Positions 24,342-36,054 of a stretch of DNA of 64,000 bases are shown here, in pieces. A program made the position numbers and the translations under genes. Source of the stretch: Syncephalastrum monosporum B8922 (lineage: Eukaryota > Mucoromycota > Mucoromycetes > Mucorales > Syncephalastraceae); contig JNEN01000843.1 of assembly GCA_000697355.1 (NCBI GenBank), positions 124,001 to 188,000 on the forward strand. Direction: 5' to 3'. Every line of letters begins with the position of its first letter. Position 1 is the first letter of the stretch. The notes under the pieces were generated by a model, which saw only the letters and a list, made by a program, of their open reading frames with translations, was not told the origin of the DNA and did not search any database.

Positions 24342-25785
24342 ATGTTTTGTCAAGCACAACACCAGCAGAAAATGTCCATGACGCCCAAAGTACGTCGTGT
24401 TGTGTGAGAAAAAGAAAATAAGAGAACAAACAGCTGACTGGTATGAAATTTTTCAATCTGATGGTATCCCTTTGTAGCGCGGATTGACAGGCACAAAACG
24501 CACTTCGCTTGGCAGTCTTCGGACGACCAAGTCCTCAACAACGGCTGACAACAAACGACGGCAGTCATCTGCTAGAAAGGAAGAAAATGCAGGCTTTGAA
24601 AGCGTGGCGATGAAGCGGCGCTCGACCGGATGTCTCCGCCGTCCGTCGGTGGTGGCCAAAGCCGCGCTGGACCTGAACTCCCGCGCAGTGTGGCGGTCGC
24701 CAGGCAGCCACGCCGAGATCCCCAACATCTTTGGTCAGAATTGCTTCCTGCCTTACGAGGATAACAGAAAACAGTATGCGCTGCGAGCATCCGACCCGGC
24801 GAAAAATATTTCGAAGCAACCGTGGCGTCCTGTCGGGAACCAGCACACCATTTCCCCCTTGCCACCCTTATCTCCGAAAAAGGACAATATGGATCGTCTA
24901 ATCCGCAGGGCGTTGCCCAATACGATTCCCGTGGCGACCACCGTTGATCCGACACGCAGTTATCACGGCTTTAGGGAGGTCGGCACAGGCGTCAACGGTT
25001 CCGTCATTGGCGCCATCCATCGCTTTAAAAAGAACGTCGCCGTCGCCATCAAGCGCTGCCGTCTCTACAAGGACACCGATTATCGCGCGGCTGTCGTCCG
25101 CGAGCTCCGTATCATGGCAACCGGTCACCCGAATTTGATTCGCCTCCGTCAGGTCCACCTTTGGCGAGAAGAAGTCTGGATGACAATGGACCTCATGCGT
25201 TGCTCGGTCTTTGCCGTTCTCTGCAAGCGCGGTTTGCCGGAAGAATTTGCAACGCACGTCGTTTGCGAAGTTCTGGAGGCACTCGTATTTTTACATGACA
25301 AGGGCTACATTCATCGCGATATCAAATGCGAAAACCTTCTTCTGAGCTGGAATGGTCAAGTCAAGGTTGCCGACTTTGGTCTCGCCACCCGGACGAACAT
25401 TTCCAACAAAGACCGTCTCGGTACATCCAAGTGGATGGCACCCGAGGTCATTCGTGAGCTGCCGTACAATGAAAAGATTGATATGTGGTCACTCGGTATC
25501 ACGCTGATTGAAATGATGGACCGAGTACCGCCACACTACCTCCAGCAGGACGATGCCGCACTCTTTACGACGATTCTCAGCAACCCAGGTCCCACCTTTT
25601 CCTACAGTCAGCCTTCCATGTATATGCGTGGTCTCGTTGCATGGTTACTCGACCATAATCCCACCACCCGCCCCTCGGCGTCTGAGGTTTTGCTCGAAAT
25701 CGATGCTCATATCCAGACCAACCTCCTGCGCTCCTGCTCCACCGCCGATCTCGCGCGGTTTGTTCACTATGTCATGTCTTCTTGA
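24342..25785 (+). CDS. STE20/PAK-like serine/threonine protein kinase
   Basis: Exons 24342-24389 and 24478-25785; 451 residues. The N-terminal 160 residues are basic, Ser/Thr-rich and unstructured, with no CRIB or PH domain visible. The kinase domain has the glycine loop VGTGVNGSV, the lysine in VAVAIKRCRL, catalytic HRDIKCENLLL, the DFG in VADFGLA, and an activation-loop end GTSKWMAPEV. HRDIK-EN and GTxxWMAPEV point to the STE20/PAK branch. It is active-looking, with every core residue present. Without a CRIB domain it is unlikely to be a classic Cdc42-regulated PAK; the exact substrate is not deducible. The first exon gives 16 codons from a good ATG; a start inside exon 2 cannot be excluded. 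Confidence 0.88.
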
Positions 25786-26233
25786 ATTTGTTAAAGTATA
25801 TAGCCCCACCTTTCTTCTGTCCTTTCTCTCTTATTTCTATTTTTCGGTTTCTCTATTCTCCTGTGTACCCTTCTGTACAGTATTCAACGTATCCAGTTAT
25901 AAAACATTGAACCCGCCCCCATAAAAGCTGTTCCATGAACACTCGACCTTCACATGTGAGTTTGCTGAGCTATCACCTGAGTACTGTGCTAGTTATTGAG
26001 ATTATATCATGAGGACTTTGGACGTGATCTGATAAATGAGTGAAGAATGAGAATTGGGGGTTTCAGGTGAGGGCCACGCACTTCCCCAAGTTGTTGGAGT
26101 GCTGCATAACGGTCGGTGTACAAATTTCGGTCGGCGTTCCAACGGCTGTAATAGACGGGGCAAAGGCTGACGGCTGGGGGTGTTTTACTTTTATTATTGC
26201 TTTTTTTCTCTTTTCCTACTTATATCCACCACC
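25786..26233. other. Intergenic, kinase to BAR-SH3 gene
   Basis: About 450 bases; the left part is CT-rich 3' sequence of the kinase, the right part the T-rich leader of the BAR gene. No other feature seen. Confidence 0.5.
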
Positions 26234-27814
26234 ATGAGCTGGAAGGTGAGTCAGACTCATATTTTGGCAATTTCGAATTCATCCCCAAAATGTAGGGCTT
26301 GCAAAAGGCGGTGAGCCGTCTCCCGCACCAAATTATGTCGAAAAAAACAGATGGTAATCAATTGTCTGAGAATTACAAAATATAATTCACACCGCAGTGA
26401 TGTTACAGTGACGCGAGACGAAGAATACTTGGCCCAAGAGCGACGGTTCAACGACTTGTTCAAGGTGGTTGAGCGACTGCAGCAGGATGCATTGGCGTTT
26501 CGAGACGGCGTCGTAGGTAACAAAAGAGGAATTTGCTTGGCATTTTTGCGATGGCAGGATGATACTAAAAATAAGGGGGCCGTACTTACAGCACTGTTGG
26601 GCCACCAGGCAGCGATGGTGTCGTTTATCACAGTCATCTATGACACACAGCTGGGCATGCAGCCTGTTGAAGGCGAGGTACAACGACGCTTCCAGCAAAC
26701 GCCCGCAGAAGCAGTCCAGGCCGCATGTGATGCCGAGGCGGCCATGGGCTATTGTCGCGATGAAGTCCTGCCTGAATTGGTAGGTCGGCCAAGACAGAGA
26801 GAAACGGGAATATTCAGAGGATTCAATAGGATGCGGTGGATCGCGATGTGGTACGACCCACCCTGGAATTGCGCGACATAATGAAGACGATCCAGAAAAA
26901 CATGACCAAACGTGACCACAAAATGATTGACTACGATCGCCACCGGTCGAGTATGAGCAAGCTCAAAGCAAAAGAAGAGCGCAGTTTTAGCGAAGAAAAG
27001 CAGATATTCAAAATCGAAGCGCAGCTCGAGACCGCCACTCAAGATTATAATTACATGAACGATATGCTCAAGCAGGAGCTGCCGCGTTTCTTCCACCTCA
27101 AAGCCGAGTTTATCCATCCCGTGCTTGAGCGCTTTTATTACCTCCAATGCAAAATCTATGGCATGATCTATGCACGCTGCTATGAGCTCATAAATGCCAA
27201 TAAGGACCATTTTATCACACTCCAGATGCCCCTCGAGGAAGGTTACAATTGGCGCAAGGCCCAGCGGGATATGCAAGCCGAACTCGAAAATCTCGACCTG
27301 CTCAAGTCCGGTGGCAAGGCTTGGCTGACAGTCTCGGGCGGTTCCAACAATTCAAAGTTGTCGCTAAAAGAGCGCGCTGCACTCAAGCAAAAGGAAGCTG
27401 AACAGCAGCAGAATGACTACGCGTCGTCCTCGTCACCTCCTCCGCCAGCTTATAGCACAGCTGCCCCAACTGCGTATGCACCACCTCAACCCGCAGCCCA
27501 ACCCAAGGCACCTGCTGCGTCTGGAGGCTTCTCCCGCGCTCCTGTACCGCCCCCGACTTCCGGAGGGGATTACGTCATTGCCCTCTACGATTTTGACGCT
27601 CAAGCCGAGGGTGATTTGAGCTTCAGAAAGGACGATAAGATCGAGGTTGTTCAGCGCTCTCAAGATGAAAACGACTGGTGGACTGGCCGCCTACGGGGCC
27701 AAACGGGCATATTCCCAGGTAATTCAAGTCAGACACGGGATTATTTCTCTTTTTTTTTTTTTTTTTAACACGCGTATAAATGCAATTACAGGCAATTATG
27801 TTGCCCCACTGTAA
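26234..27814 (+). CDS. RVS167: Amphiphysin-like BAR-SH3 protein (Rvs167/Hob1)
   Basis: Exons 26234-26245, 26296-26353, 26409-26516, 26592-26779, 26830-27718, 27792-27814; 425 residues. It opens MSWKGLQKAVSRLPHQ, as in S. pombe Hob1 and yeast Rvs167, into an N-BAR domain (KRDHKMIDYDRHRSSMSKL, LKQELPRFFHLKAEFIHP). A Pro/Ala-rich linker follows, then an SH3 domain (VIALYDFDAQAEGDLSF, NDWWTGRL, GIFPGNYVAPL). These proteins bend membranes at endocytic sites and bind actin regulators. The first coding exon is only 12 nt, and the last codes eight residues including the stop. The intron 26517-26591 is 75 nt and open, so unspliced RNA would insert 25 residues in the BAR domain. Family assignment is firm. 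Confidence 0.95.
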
Positions 27815-28764
27815 TGTAAATAATGCACACATAACACACACATGTGTAAAAGGAAAACAGACATTTACCAAATTTGAATGTTATTGTTTGCGTCGGCTTT
27901 GAGTCTTTTGTTTTTCTCTTCTTTTTCCCTTGGGCGAATCTAAAATAGTCACGCGGAGGGTCCAAGGAGGCCAGGCGGCGTAAAATTCCTTGATGCGAAT
28001 CCCTCCAAAGTAAACACGCAAACAGCATGACCTCAATTGCTTTGGAGGGTAGCAGAGACCCAGCCGCGCGGTACCTTATATGTATACAAACATGACAACA
28101 GAGGTTTTAAAGATTTTCGTGGGCGACCACTGCGTACGTATGGTTACAGCAACTTTTTTGTACCGCAAATAGACCAGAGCCAACCTTCCGGTTAACACAG
28201 TAAGTCATAAGGGTGTACTAGTTTCTGAGCGATATGTTTCTGGTAGACATTTTAAAGGGCCCTTTAGTAAGTCGTTGTGATAGATGAGGACGGTATGACT
28301 CGTAGGTGCATGATAATAACATAAGATGACAGCGCTGATTTATAGACCTCATCGAGAGTTATGAATTAATATAAATTTGCTTTCACGGATACTTTGAGTC
28401 TGAAAGAAACGTATACACTGCCTATAATTTGATATTCGATGATTTGATAATATTACATACTTACAACGGTTTACATCGTTTGAAGCTTGACATAGAAACA
28501 ACAATCCATACGCCTGCAATAAGCTAGAGCATACACATCTTCCATAATCCATTTATAGGCCCGCAAGTAAACTTTTAATATTTCTTCAAGCATGACTCTG
28601 TATCGTCTGTATTTCTTATTGAGATATCTCCTTCAATGTGTACACAAGTTCATACTTTTTTACAGATACAATCTCTTGCTTAGGAGTGTATGCGCCGGCT
28701 AGCATACGCACAAATAGGCGGGCTTCGGGGTATCAATGTAAGATAGACTCCCTTCTTTTCTACA
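27815..28764. other. Intergenic, BAR-SH3 gene to tubby-like gene
   Basis: 950 bases of mostly AT-rich DNA. No conserved open frame, repeat or RNA gene was recognised. Confidence 0.55.
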
Positions 28765-30092
28765 ATGAGTGAACCAGAGATTGTAACCCATCCACAACTT
28801 TCAGCAACCCATTCCTTTGAGGACTCGGACAGCCCTTCAGAGAATGAGCTGGATGCCAATGACCAGCCCATTCCTCCCATTACTCCTGCCGCTGACGAGC
28901 CAGAGACCATCCGCGTCGGTCGACCTGTACCACCCATAGACTTTTCGCTAGCCTCGCCAGTGAAAACACCCAAAGACCTGAACCAGCTCGCCTTTCGGTA
29001 CCTGCCTCATACGCTATAAACAAAAAGACGCTAATCTCATATCTTGCGTCAGACCTGCCGCGCTCAATACCCGGGTCACGTGCCGTATTACGCGCTTCCG
29101 TGATGGCCTAGACAAACTATATCCTCAATATCACCTCTTTGTCGAGCATTTGCACACCAATGAAGTTCACCATGTCATGACAGCACGAAAGAAACGGAAG
29201 AGCCAGACGAGCTATTATACCATCACAGGCAACGTTCAGGACTCACCTCCTATTGAGCTTGGTAAAGTAAGGTATGTTTTCACAGCGTGTTGTCTTCCCA
29301 TGTAGTCCTCTTCATCTCATCCTTCGCCAACAACAAAAAGGTCCAACTTTTTGGGCACGACCTTTGTCATTTACTCGCACGGTGTCAATCCCACCAAAAA
29401 GGAAGCTGCCAAATCCGATTCCCCTGTTCGTGAAGAACTAGGCGCTGTCCTTTATGTAAGTCGCTTGTACAGCATAGGATGGTATTTGATATTAATTGTT
29501 AGTATAGGACCCCAATATTCTAGGATTCAAGGGACCACGGAAAATGACCATACTGATGCATACCATGACACGAGATGGCAAACGGCCAGAATTTCGTCCG
29601 ACCTCCGTAAGCAACATAATAAGGAATGCGAGTAATATTGAAATTAATTACCCATTTTTTTTTTTTGCAACGTAGGACGCTGATTCGTTGCTGTCCAGGT
29701 ACAAGGATGGACAGGCGAACGACCTGCTTGTCTTACACAACAAGAGTCCCCAATGGAATGAAGGTAGACCGAGTGCTAGGACCTGACCGGATAACAGGAG
29801 ACTCAATCTCTACATATTTGCAGAAACACAGTCCTTTGTGCTCAATTTTAACGGTCGTGTGACTCAAGCATCGGTCAAGAACTTTCAGATCGTCCACGAC
29901 AAGGACTGTAAGTGACGACGAAAAGCTTTGGAATGCACTCAGGCTGATTGATTGCTAGTGGACTACATTGTTATGCAGTTTGGAAGAGTCGAACGCGACC
30001 ACTTCACTATGGATTTCAAGTATCCCATCTGTCTCTTGCAAGCCTTTGCGATTGCTCTCACGTCATTTGATGCAAAGCTGGCTTGTGAATAA
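28765..30092 (+). CDS. Tubby-like protein
   Basis: Exons 28765-28997, 29053-29271, 29341-29455, 29508-29606, 29676-29763, 29824-29907, 29959-30092; 323 residues. The first 75 residues are acidic and Pro-rich; the rest is a full tubby domain ([48 protein letters not shown]). The last 60 residues are almost those of animal [43 protein letters not shown], ending [16 protein letters not shown]. In animals the domain binds PI(4,5)P2 at the plasma membrane and helps carry membrane proteins, often to cilia. This fungus gives no sign of cilia, so the role is probably phosphoinositide-linked trafficking or signalling (inference). The family call is secure. Confidence 0.95.
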
Positions 30093-30806
30093 TGTAAACA
30101 AATAGCCGAAGCGGAGCAAAATTTTGTCTTTGTTCAGCGCGAACGCGCACACGTCGATCATAGCTTATTCCACGTCATTTCCAAAAATAAAGCAAGTTGC
30201 AGTTCAGACTTTTTTTTTGCTCCGCTGTTCATTGTTTGATTTCAAGGGAACTCCTCGATTTAGACAAGAATACAGTACATAGGGTGTTCTATCAGCAGAA
30301 TTGAGGTCTGGAAGGCACATGTCGGGAGGAGGTTGATGCTTACATGCGTCATCTGAGTTCAGTCATGAATAAGCGCTCCACATTTAGACACCAGGCTTTA
30401 TGAGAAATTAAAGGTTGTTTCAGCGCATAATGAAAGACTGGTATGTGTAGCCAATTCCTGTCCACTCACCGATTGCCCGTACCCCGTACGACGCACGGTC
30501 GTCCGTAACACGAACGCCAAACTATGTTTTGTGTTTTGTTAAAGTTTCACTTGTCAGAAATGAGAACAAAATAAAGAACATTCAATGAAACATTCAGCGG
30601 CAAGCATATGCATGGAGTGAAGACGAGAAGTCCAAGAAGTGTTGTAGCAGTGGCTATGTTTAGTTACAAATTAAATGTCCGAGACACGCTGGTGACTGGG
30701 TTATGTAGAAAAAAGAAGAAAAAGGATGAATGGAGTAGACGGCGCGAAAGTTTCCGAGACACCGTTCGGAGCAGATTTCACTTTTCTTTCCCTTGTCAAA
30801 CACATT
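30093..30806. other. Intergenic, tubby-like gene to Lys/Glu/Pro-rich protein gene
   Basis: About 710 bases. An AATAAA at 30186 ends the tubby gene. An upstream in-frame ATG (30726) lies in what looks like the leader of the next gene; the CT-rich stretch after it suggests transcription may start downstream of it. Confidence 0.5.
30186..30191 (+). terminator. Polyadenylation signal AATAAA
   Basis: A canonical AATAAA 94 bases after the tubby-like stop codon. Confidence 0.55.
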
Positions 30807-32047
30807 ATGGCAGGCACTTCACGACAAGAACGACGTCAAAAGAAAAAGCAAGACCAAAAGGCACAAAAAAAGGCGGCCAAGCAGCAGCAGCAGCAGCAGA
30901 AGGCGACGGATGAATCACCGACATCCTCTGTGCCCGAGCCCAAGGACTCACAGGCGATCGACAAGACGCAAGTCAAGTCAGAGCCGACCGCCGTTAAGGC
31001 AGACGAACCCAAGGAGACAGCTACAGCCTCTCAGGAGATAAAGAAGCAGGCTGCAGCCGCAAATCCAAATGGCTTAGAGACGCCTTTGGCTCCCAACGAG
31101 CCTGTGCGTACCCAAGAAGTACCGAAAGGAGGAGAAGCACCTGCACCCACACAGATGAAGGCGCCCGAGCCTCCAGCAACAACAGAGGTACCCAAACCTT
31201 CTGAGGCACCCAAGCCGACAGAAACAACAACCACTCCGGCTGCATCACAGGCAGCGGCAGCAGCAGGAGCAGCAAATCAACCAGCCGAAGCCAAACCGAT
31301 CGAGACCAAGCCAGCTCAGCCTACGTCCGCTCAGCCCACCCCAGCAGCGGAGGCCAAGCCGTCTGAGGCCAAGCCAGAGCCTGAGATCAAGCAGGCGACT
31401 GACAAGGGCAAGCTAGAGCCGACGGCTGTACCAGCAGCAACAGCAGCAACAGCAGCTACGCCGGCAGATGCACAAGAAGGCAAAGGATTAGGTGCACCTG
31501 TGACTGACAAGGTGCCTGAGAAAGACAAGAAACCCATTGCGACTGTAGGTGCGGAAGTTTCTGAAAACAAGGCCAAGCAGGACCCCTCATCGCGAGTGCA
31601 AGAAGCCGAACAGAAGAAGGCCGAGCAGAAGCCCAAGATTGAAGAGGTCAAAGCCGAGGACAAACCCAAGGTCGATCAGCCCAAGGTCGAGCAGCCCAAG
31701 GTCGAGCAGCCCAAAGCTGAGGAAAAGCCCAAAGCTGAAGAGCAACCCAAAGCTGAGGAGAAACCCAAGGCACAAGGAAAACCAACAGATGCCAAGAAGC
31801 AACCTGGCGAGAAATCATCGGCGGATGCTGTGGAAGCAAAGCAGAAAGAGCTCGAGGCTAAGAAAAAGGACAATCGAAACACCCCGCCTATCACCCCACC
31901 GCCCAAGGACGAAAAGTCGGGCGGCTTCTTAGGATTGTTCAAAACGGTAAGATAGATTCGATGTGCCTTTGGACGGTTGCTGACCTGAACACATAGTCTA
32001 CTTCGGCCGACGGCAAAAAGAAAAAAGCATGGCAATTCTGGAAATAA
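30807..32047 (+). CDS. Lys/Glu/Pro/Ala-rich disordered protein with aromatic-basic tail, function unknown
   Basis: Exons 30807-31946 and 31997-32047; 396 residues. The start MAGTSRQERRQ is chosen for its good context; an in-frame ATG at 30726 would add 27 residues. No known domain. A basic head with a run of six Gln is followed by Pro/Ala/Thr-rich sequence (31100-31500) and then near-periodic KPK units such as DQPKVEQPKVEQPKAEEKPK (about 31670-31790). The tail switches character: GGFLGLFKT, then after the intron a Lys run and AWQFWK, the only tryptophans. That tail resembles an amphipathic membrane or partner-binding segment. Base composition is that of surrounding genes and the splice joins in frame, so it is probably real. 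Any function is a guess. Confidence 0.75.
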
Positions 32048-32255
32048 GCACGCAAATACTCTTTTCTTTTCTCGCATTATAATATCCTAAAAGTCGTACA
32101 TAGTAAATACGTAGATAGTGTCTATCCTCTTCCTTTTCTTCGCACCCGTTGTGTCTTTTTTTAAATTAACTGGTGAACCGAGAACATAAATTTAATAATT
32201 TATTGCCTTTTACTTCGTGCTCCTTTTTGTTTGAACAACTTTGTTATCATTATTG

Positions 32256-32905
32256 ATGATCTCAGTCGTCCATTCGCCAATAACGCAGCAAAAGTTCGTT
32301 ATCCTGGACGCACCGACACAAAATACGCTGCCAGATTACATTGCTACCTTCGAGAAAGAGAACGTGTCTGACCTTGTCCGCATCTGCAATCGTCCCTCGG
32401 CGGACGATCCGGCGGGGGGGCGGGATTCCTACGACGCCAAGCTTCTTGAACATGAGACGGGCATTCGGGTGATTGACGACATTAAATTCCAAGACGGCGG
32501 TGTACCCAGTCCAGGCACGATTCAACGGTGGCTGGACTTGACGGACAAGGCACGGGAGAGCGGCACGACCGTCGCTGTTCACTGCGTGGCCGGCATTGGA
32601 AGAGCGCCGGTATGCTTTGTGCATGAATCCATGACGTCATGGCTCACTGTTAGAATAGGTCCTGGTCACACTGTCCTTGGTCGAAGGCGGGATGGATCCT
32701 CTGGTAGGTTATAACTATACAAACACAATATAAGCGGCGTCAGATCCTCATGCCAGCACAGGATGCAATCAGTTACATACGGCAGCATCGTCGAGGCGCA
32801 CTCAACAAGCATCAGATCCGTTTTCTGGACTCGTATAGGCGTACACGCTGCAACAAAAAGGGGCTGGGCATGTGGTTTCGCCGTCTCCTTTCTGTCGATG
32901 GCTGA
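32256..32905 (+). CDS. PRL-type (PTP4A) protein tyrosine phosphatase without CaaX box
   Basis: Exons 32256-32609, 32659-32703, 32762-32905; 180 residues. The PRL signature VAVHCVAGIGRAPVLVTLSL holds the CX5R loop with Cys nucleophile and the alanine after Arg that marks PRLs. DAISYIRQHRRGALN and the FQDGG general-acid region also match. Animal PRLs bind CNNM magnesium transporters and sit on membranes through a prenylated C-terminal CaaX. Here the protein ends FRRLLSVDG after a basic stretch, with no CaaX. Residues RPSADDPAGGRDSYD form an insertion compared with human PRL. The ATG used begins MISVVHSPITQQKF; an earlier exon is not excluded. Phosphatase activity is expected from the intact loop. 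Confidence 0.9.
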
Positions 32906-33470
32906 GCTTTTCCCTATTATTCTTTCTTTGCATATCCACTTTACTCTCCTTGCACTCTGGTATATTCTATAACAGCGCATTCTAGACACAGGGAAACATA
33001 ACAAATAGCATTCTACCATTAATAAAGCCTATTAATGGTGACTCATACCGTATATTCGTAGTAGGCCCCTTCCATAAGACTGGGTTTATTAGCTGAGTTG
33101 CGATGGATGCCACACGCCATCTGCTATCTGAGAATCACCAGCGGCAGATATCTGCATCCGTCGCGCACATGCATAAAAAAGAAATATACAAGAAATGGCG
33201 GGCAGTCTCAGATCAAGGATAACAAACGGCCTGTACCACAAACAACGTTGGTGCGAGCTTTTTACCTCGACATGCACCATCGACGAACAAAGGGAAGCCA
33301 CACATACTGTATTTATATTGTATTGATTCTTTTTAGGAAACAGGGCGAGGGGTATGCATAGCGGTCTTTATTCCTTTTTCCTTCGAATGACACACAACAA
33401 ATTTTATTTTTCTTCGCTTCCTATTTCTTCCTCTTTTCCCTCTGTCGAATGAGGCGTTGAGCGTCGAGTA
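32906..33470. other. Intergenic, PRL phosphatase to PQ-loop transporter
   Basis: 565 bases with an AATAAA at 33021 and a CT-rich leader just before 33471. Nothing else was recognised. Confidence 0.5.
33021..33026 (+). terminator. Polyadenylation signal AATAAA
   Basis: A canonical AATAAA 116 bases after the phosphatase stop codon. Confidence 0.55.
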
Positions 33471-34554
33471 ATGAACTCCAACATGATCACCGCAGACGGT
33501 GAATTCTGGGCGCAAACCGTGGGCTATCTGAGCATTGCTTGCTGGTTTGTGGTCTTCACGCCGTAAGGGTTCATTTCAAATGTACGTATGTGATCTCACG
33601 GGCTGGGTAGACAGCTTTACGAAAACTACGCGCGCAAAAACACAGACGGTGTGTCTGTCCGATTCCTCTGGCTCTGGATTTTCGGCGATGTTACCAATCT
33701 CCTCGGCATTATTCTCGAAGATCTCCTTGTCACCATGGTAAGTTAGAAGCGACAAAAATTGACAGAATATGACTCACCTCGTTCTTCCCTCTTTTTTTTT
33801 TTCCCCTATTCAGCTGCTGGTGGCGGTTTATTACCTGTTCTCGGATGTCCTGTTAATGGGCCAAGTGGTGTATTACCGCAACCGGTATCCACAAGCCGCC
33901 AAGGAGGATGTTCTCGAACCCACTGCACCGAATGCGAGCGCGTGGAACGACCAAGAACCTGTAACAGACGACGAAGAGACGCCGCTTGTGGGCAAGAAGA
34001 AGCAAGCCACACCCGAAACTCGTCGCATCGTGCGTATCTTTAAGGTCTCCAGCGTTGTTTTTGTCGTGGGCATCCTCGCCGGATCAGCCTACTATTTTTT
34101 CGGGGGGGACGAAAAAGCCGACACCACACATCTTCATTTGACCGCACAACTCTTCGGCTGGGCGAGTGCGCTCCTCTATTGCTTGAGTCGGATACCCCAA
34201 ATCATGCAGAATTTTCGCAAGGAGAGCGTCGAGGGCCTCAGCATTTTCATGTTCGTCTTTAGCGTCCTTGGTAACCTGTTTTATTGCATTGTAAGTTGAC
34301 AGGGAAGATATACATGAAGAAACTCGCTTACCTGTTATTTAGTCCATCTTTCTTAAATCCACCGATCGGACGTACCTCCTCGTCAATTACCCATGGCTGC
34401 TCGGCAGTGGAGGCACCTTGTTCTTTGATTTCGTGGTAAGCGCTTTTTTAAGGATGTCCTAGAGAACACGTTCTCAATTCATGCCTTGTTACAGATCTTT
34501 TTCCAGTTTTACATATACCGTGTTCGCAGCAAATCCTCCTTAGACATGAATTAA
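33471..34554 (+). CDS. PQ-loop membrane transporter (vacuolar cationic amino acid exporter type, Ypq/PQLC2)
   Basis: Exons 33471-33562, 33611-33737, 33814-34290, 34343-34435, 34495-34554; 282 residues. Two PQ loops are visible: FTPQLYENYARKNTDGVS and SRIPQIMQNFRKESVEGLS, each inside a helix pair, with seven predicted membrane spans overall. A charged loop of about 60 residues (ending near TPETRRIVR) separates the two halves. GDVTNLLG and SVLGNLFY are further family hallmarks. Yeast Ypq1-3 and human PQLC2 export lysine and arginine from vacuole or lysosome. The arrangement matches these rather than cystinosin. The start is the only ATG before the first span. Substrate is inferred from the family. 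Confidence 0.92.
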
Positions 34555-35319
34555 GTCTTTTTCATTTTTTCATTTTTTTTTTTTTTTAAGAAAAAAGGAG
34601 TCTGTGCACCCAAAACAGCCTTAGCAATTTACAATCGTGTGTACGATTGTACCACACATTCCTATCCTTGTAAAGCAATGTTACAACTTTGACAGCCATC
34701 ATACAGGGTCCGCGTGTGTCATGTGATTCTCACGATGAGTGCGATCGACGCATGTGCCGTGCCATGATCTTGATAATCATGCCTCAGCCTTCTTCATTAT
34801 CCGTTGCGCACATACCGCCAGTCCACTCCCTTGCAACTGAGAGTCCGTGAGAGTGCCAATGTGCCTTCTCATAGCAAGATCAGAAACACTATGAACATCC
34901 AACAACACATCAAAATGATGTCCGTTTTGTTTACTTGTACATGACATCCTTAAAGTGTTTGTATATCGGTCCCTCCTCCCCCTCCTTATTTATTGTGTTG
35001 ACCATAGGATTGGATTCCAAGGCGCTGGACACGTGCCACCTTTATATTGTATCTTATGCCGCGCAGCACGAGAAAAAAGAAAGCCCTATGAAGTTGCACT
35101 TCAGGGCTATGGAACAAATCAGCATGAAACATCGAAAAAGTACACACCCGCATAGAAGGAAAGTGATTGCCAGTCATTTTGGAACATCCCAGTTGCTTGT
35201 CGTACTAGGCTCTTTTTTTTTTTTTTTCCTTGATGTCCGTGCTGATCCCGTTTCACTCTCCTTCGTTCTTTCTTATTTCTCTTCTTTCACAAGACGCAGA
35301 AGAGACCCTGGATGCACCG
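34555..35319. other. Intergenic, PQ-loop gene to C2H2 gene
   Basis: 765 bases. The right end is CT-rich and has a possible splice acceptor at 35293 (CACAAG), so the C2H2 gene may have an upstream, non-coding or short coding exon that I could not define. Confidence 0.45.
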
Positions 35320-36054
35320 ATGGAGCCCGTTACGTTGCCACCCATCCGTCACATGCTAAAGGCACTGGATGATGCATCGCATACTTTTCTGGCCTCATCT
35401 ATAACAAACACTGCCGCTGTCCTTCATTCACAAACACCCTGCCAAGCACCTTGCTATCAAAGACGTCAACAACAGCGGCATCATAATCATCAACAGCAAG
35501 TTGCCCTCCAAGGACCACCTCCTATAACGGTCTCATCAGTTTCCTATCAATGCTTCTGCCAGGTCTGTAAGCCGTTGACCACGCCACCGTACGCCACACC
35601 GCTACCCTCGCCATCGCTAACGCCACCCTGCCCATACTGTTCACCTCCTACCGTTCATCCCAACCACAGGCCTGTCGAGCCCCGGGAGCCACCGTCGCTG
35701 CCACTGACACCCCCCCCCGCCTCTCATACTGTAATACCATCAATGCAAAGCGCAACATCACCACGACATCAGCGCCGTCACAGTCGCCCGTTCCAACAAC
35801 CACCCGAGATTGTGTTTCCTGCCCATCCGCTGCATGCGCGCCCTTCGGAGGCTCTTCCGCCTGGGCTATGGCACCAACCTCGCTATCCTTGTCACCAGTG
35901 CACAAAAACCTTCTCGCGCCCATCTTCACTCCGCATCCACATGTACACACACACAGGTGAAAAACCTTACAAGTGTCACTACCCTGACTGCGATCGCCGC
36001 TTTAGTGTCCAGAGCAACATGAGGCGACACGCTCGGGTTCATTACGCCTTGTAA
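35320..36054 (+). CDS. C2H2 zinc-finger transcription factor
   Basis: 244 residues from the ATG that opens MEPVTLPPIRHMLKAL. The body is Pro/Ser/His/Gln-rich and has CxxC-like pairs (CQVCKP, CPYCSP) that do not complete a finger. The last 55 residues form two C2H2 fingers, YPCHQCTKTFSRPSSLRIH and, after the linker THTGEKPYKC, a second one with YPDCDRRFSVQSNMRRH, ending at HYAL. The TGEKPY linker shows sequence-specific DNA binding. It resembles small fungal two-finger regulators; no target can be named. The open frame continues upstream to 35230, so an extra N-terminal exon is possible. Confidence 0.85.
   Translation: MEPVTLPPIRHMLKALDDASHTFLASSITNTAAVLHSQTPCQAPCYQRRQQQRHHNHQQQVALQGPPPITVSSVSYQCFCQVCKPLTTPPYATPLPSPSLTPPCPYCSPPTVHPNHRPVEPREPPSLPLTPPPASHTVIPSMQSATSPRHQRRHSRPFQQPPEIVFPAHPLHARPSEALPPGLWHQPRYPCHQCTKTFSRPSSLRIHMYTHTGEKPYKCHYPDCDRRFSVQSNMRRHARVHYAL

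Noticed and set aside
30726..30806. Upstream in-frame ATG extending the Lys/Glu/Pro-rich protein by 27 residues
   Set aside because: It precedes a CT-rich stretch typical of leaders here, so the ATG at 30807 was preferred; 5' transcript mapping would settle it.
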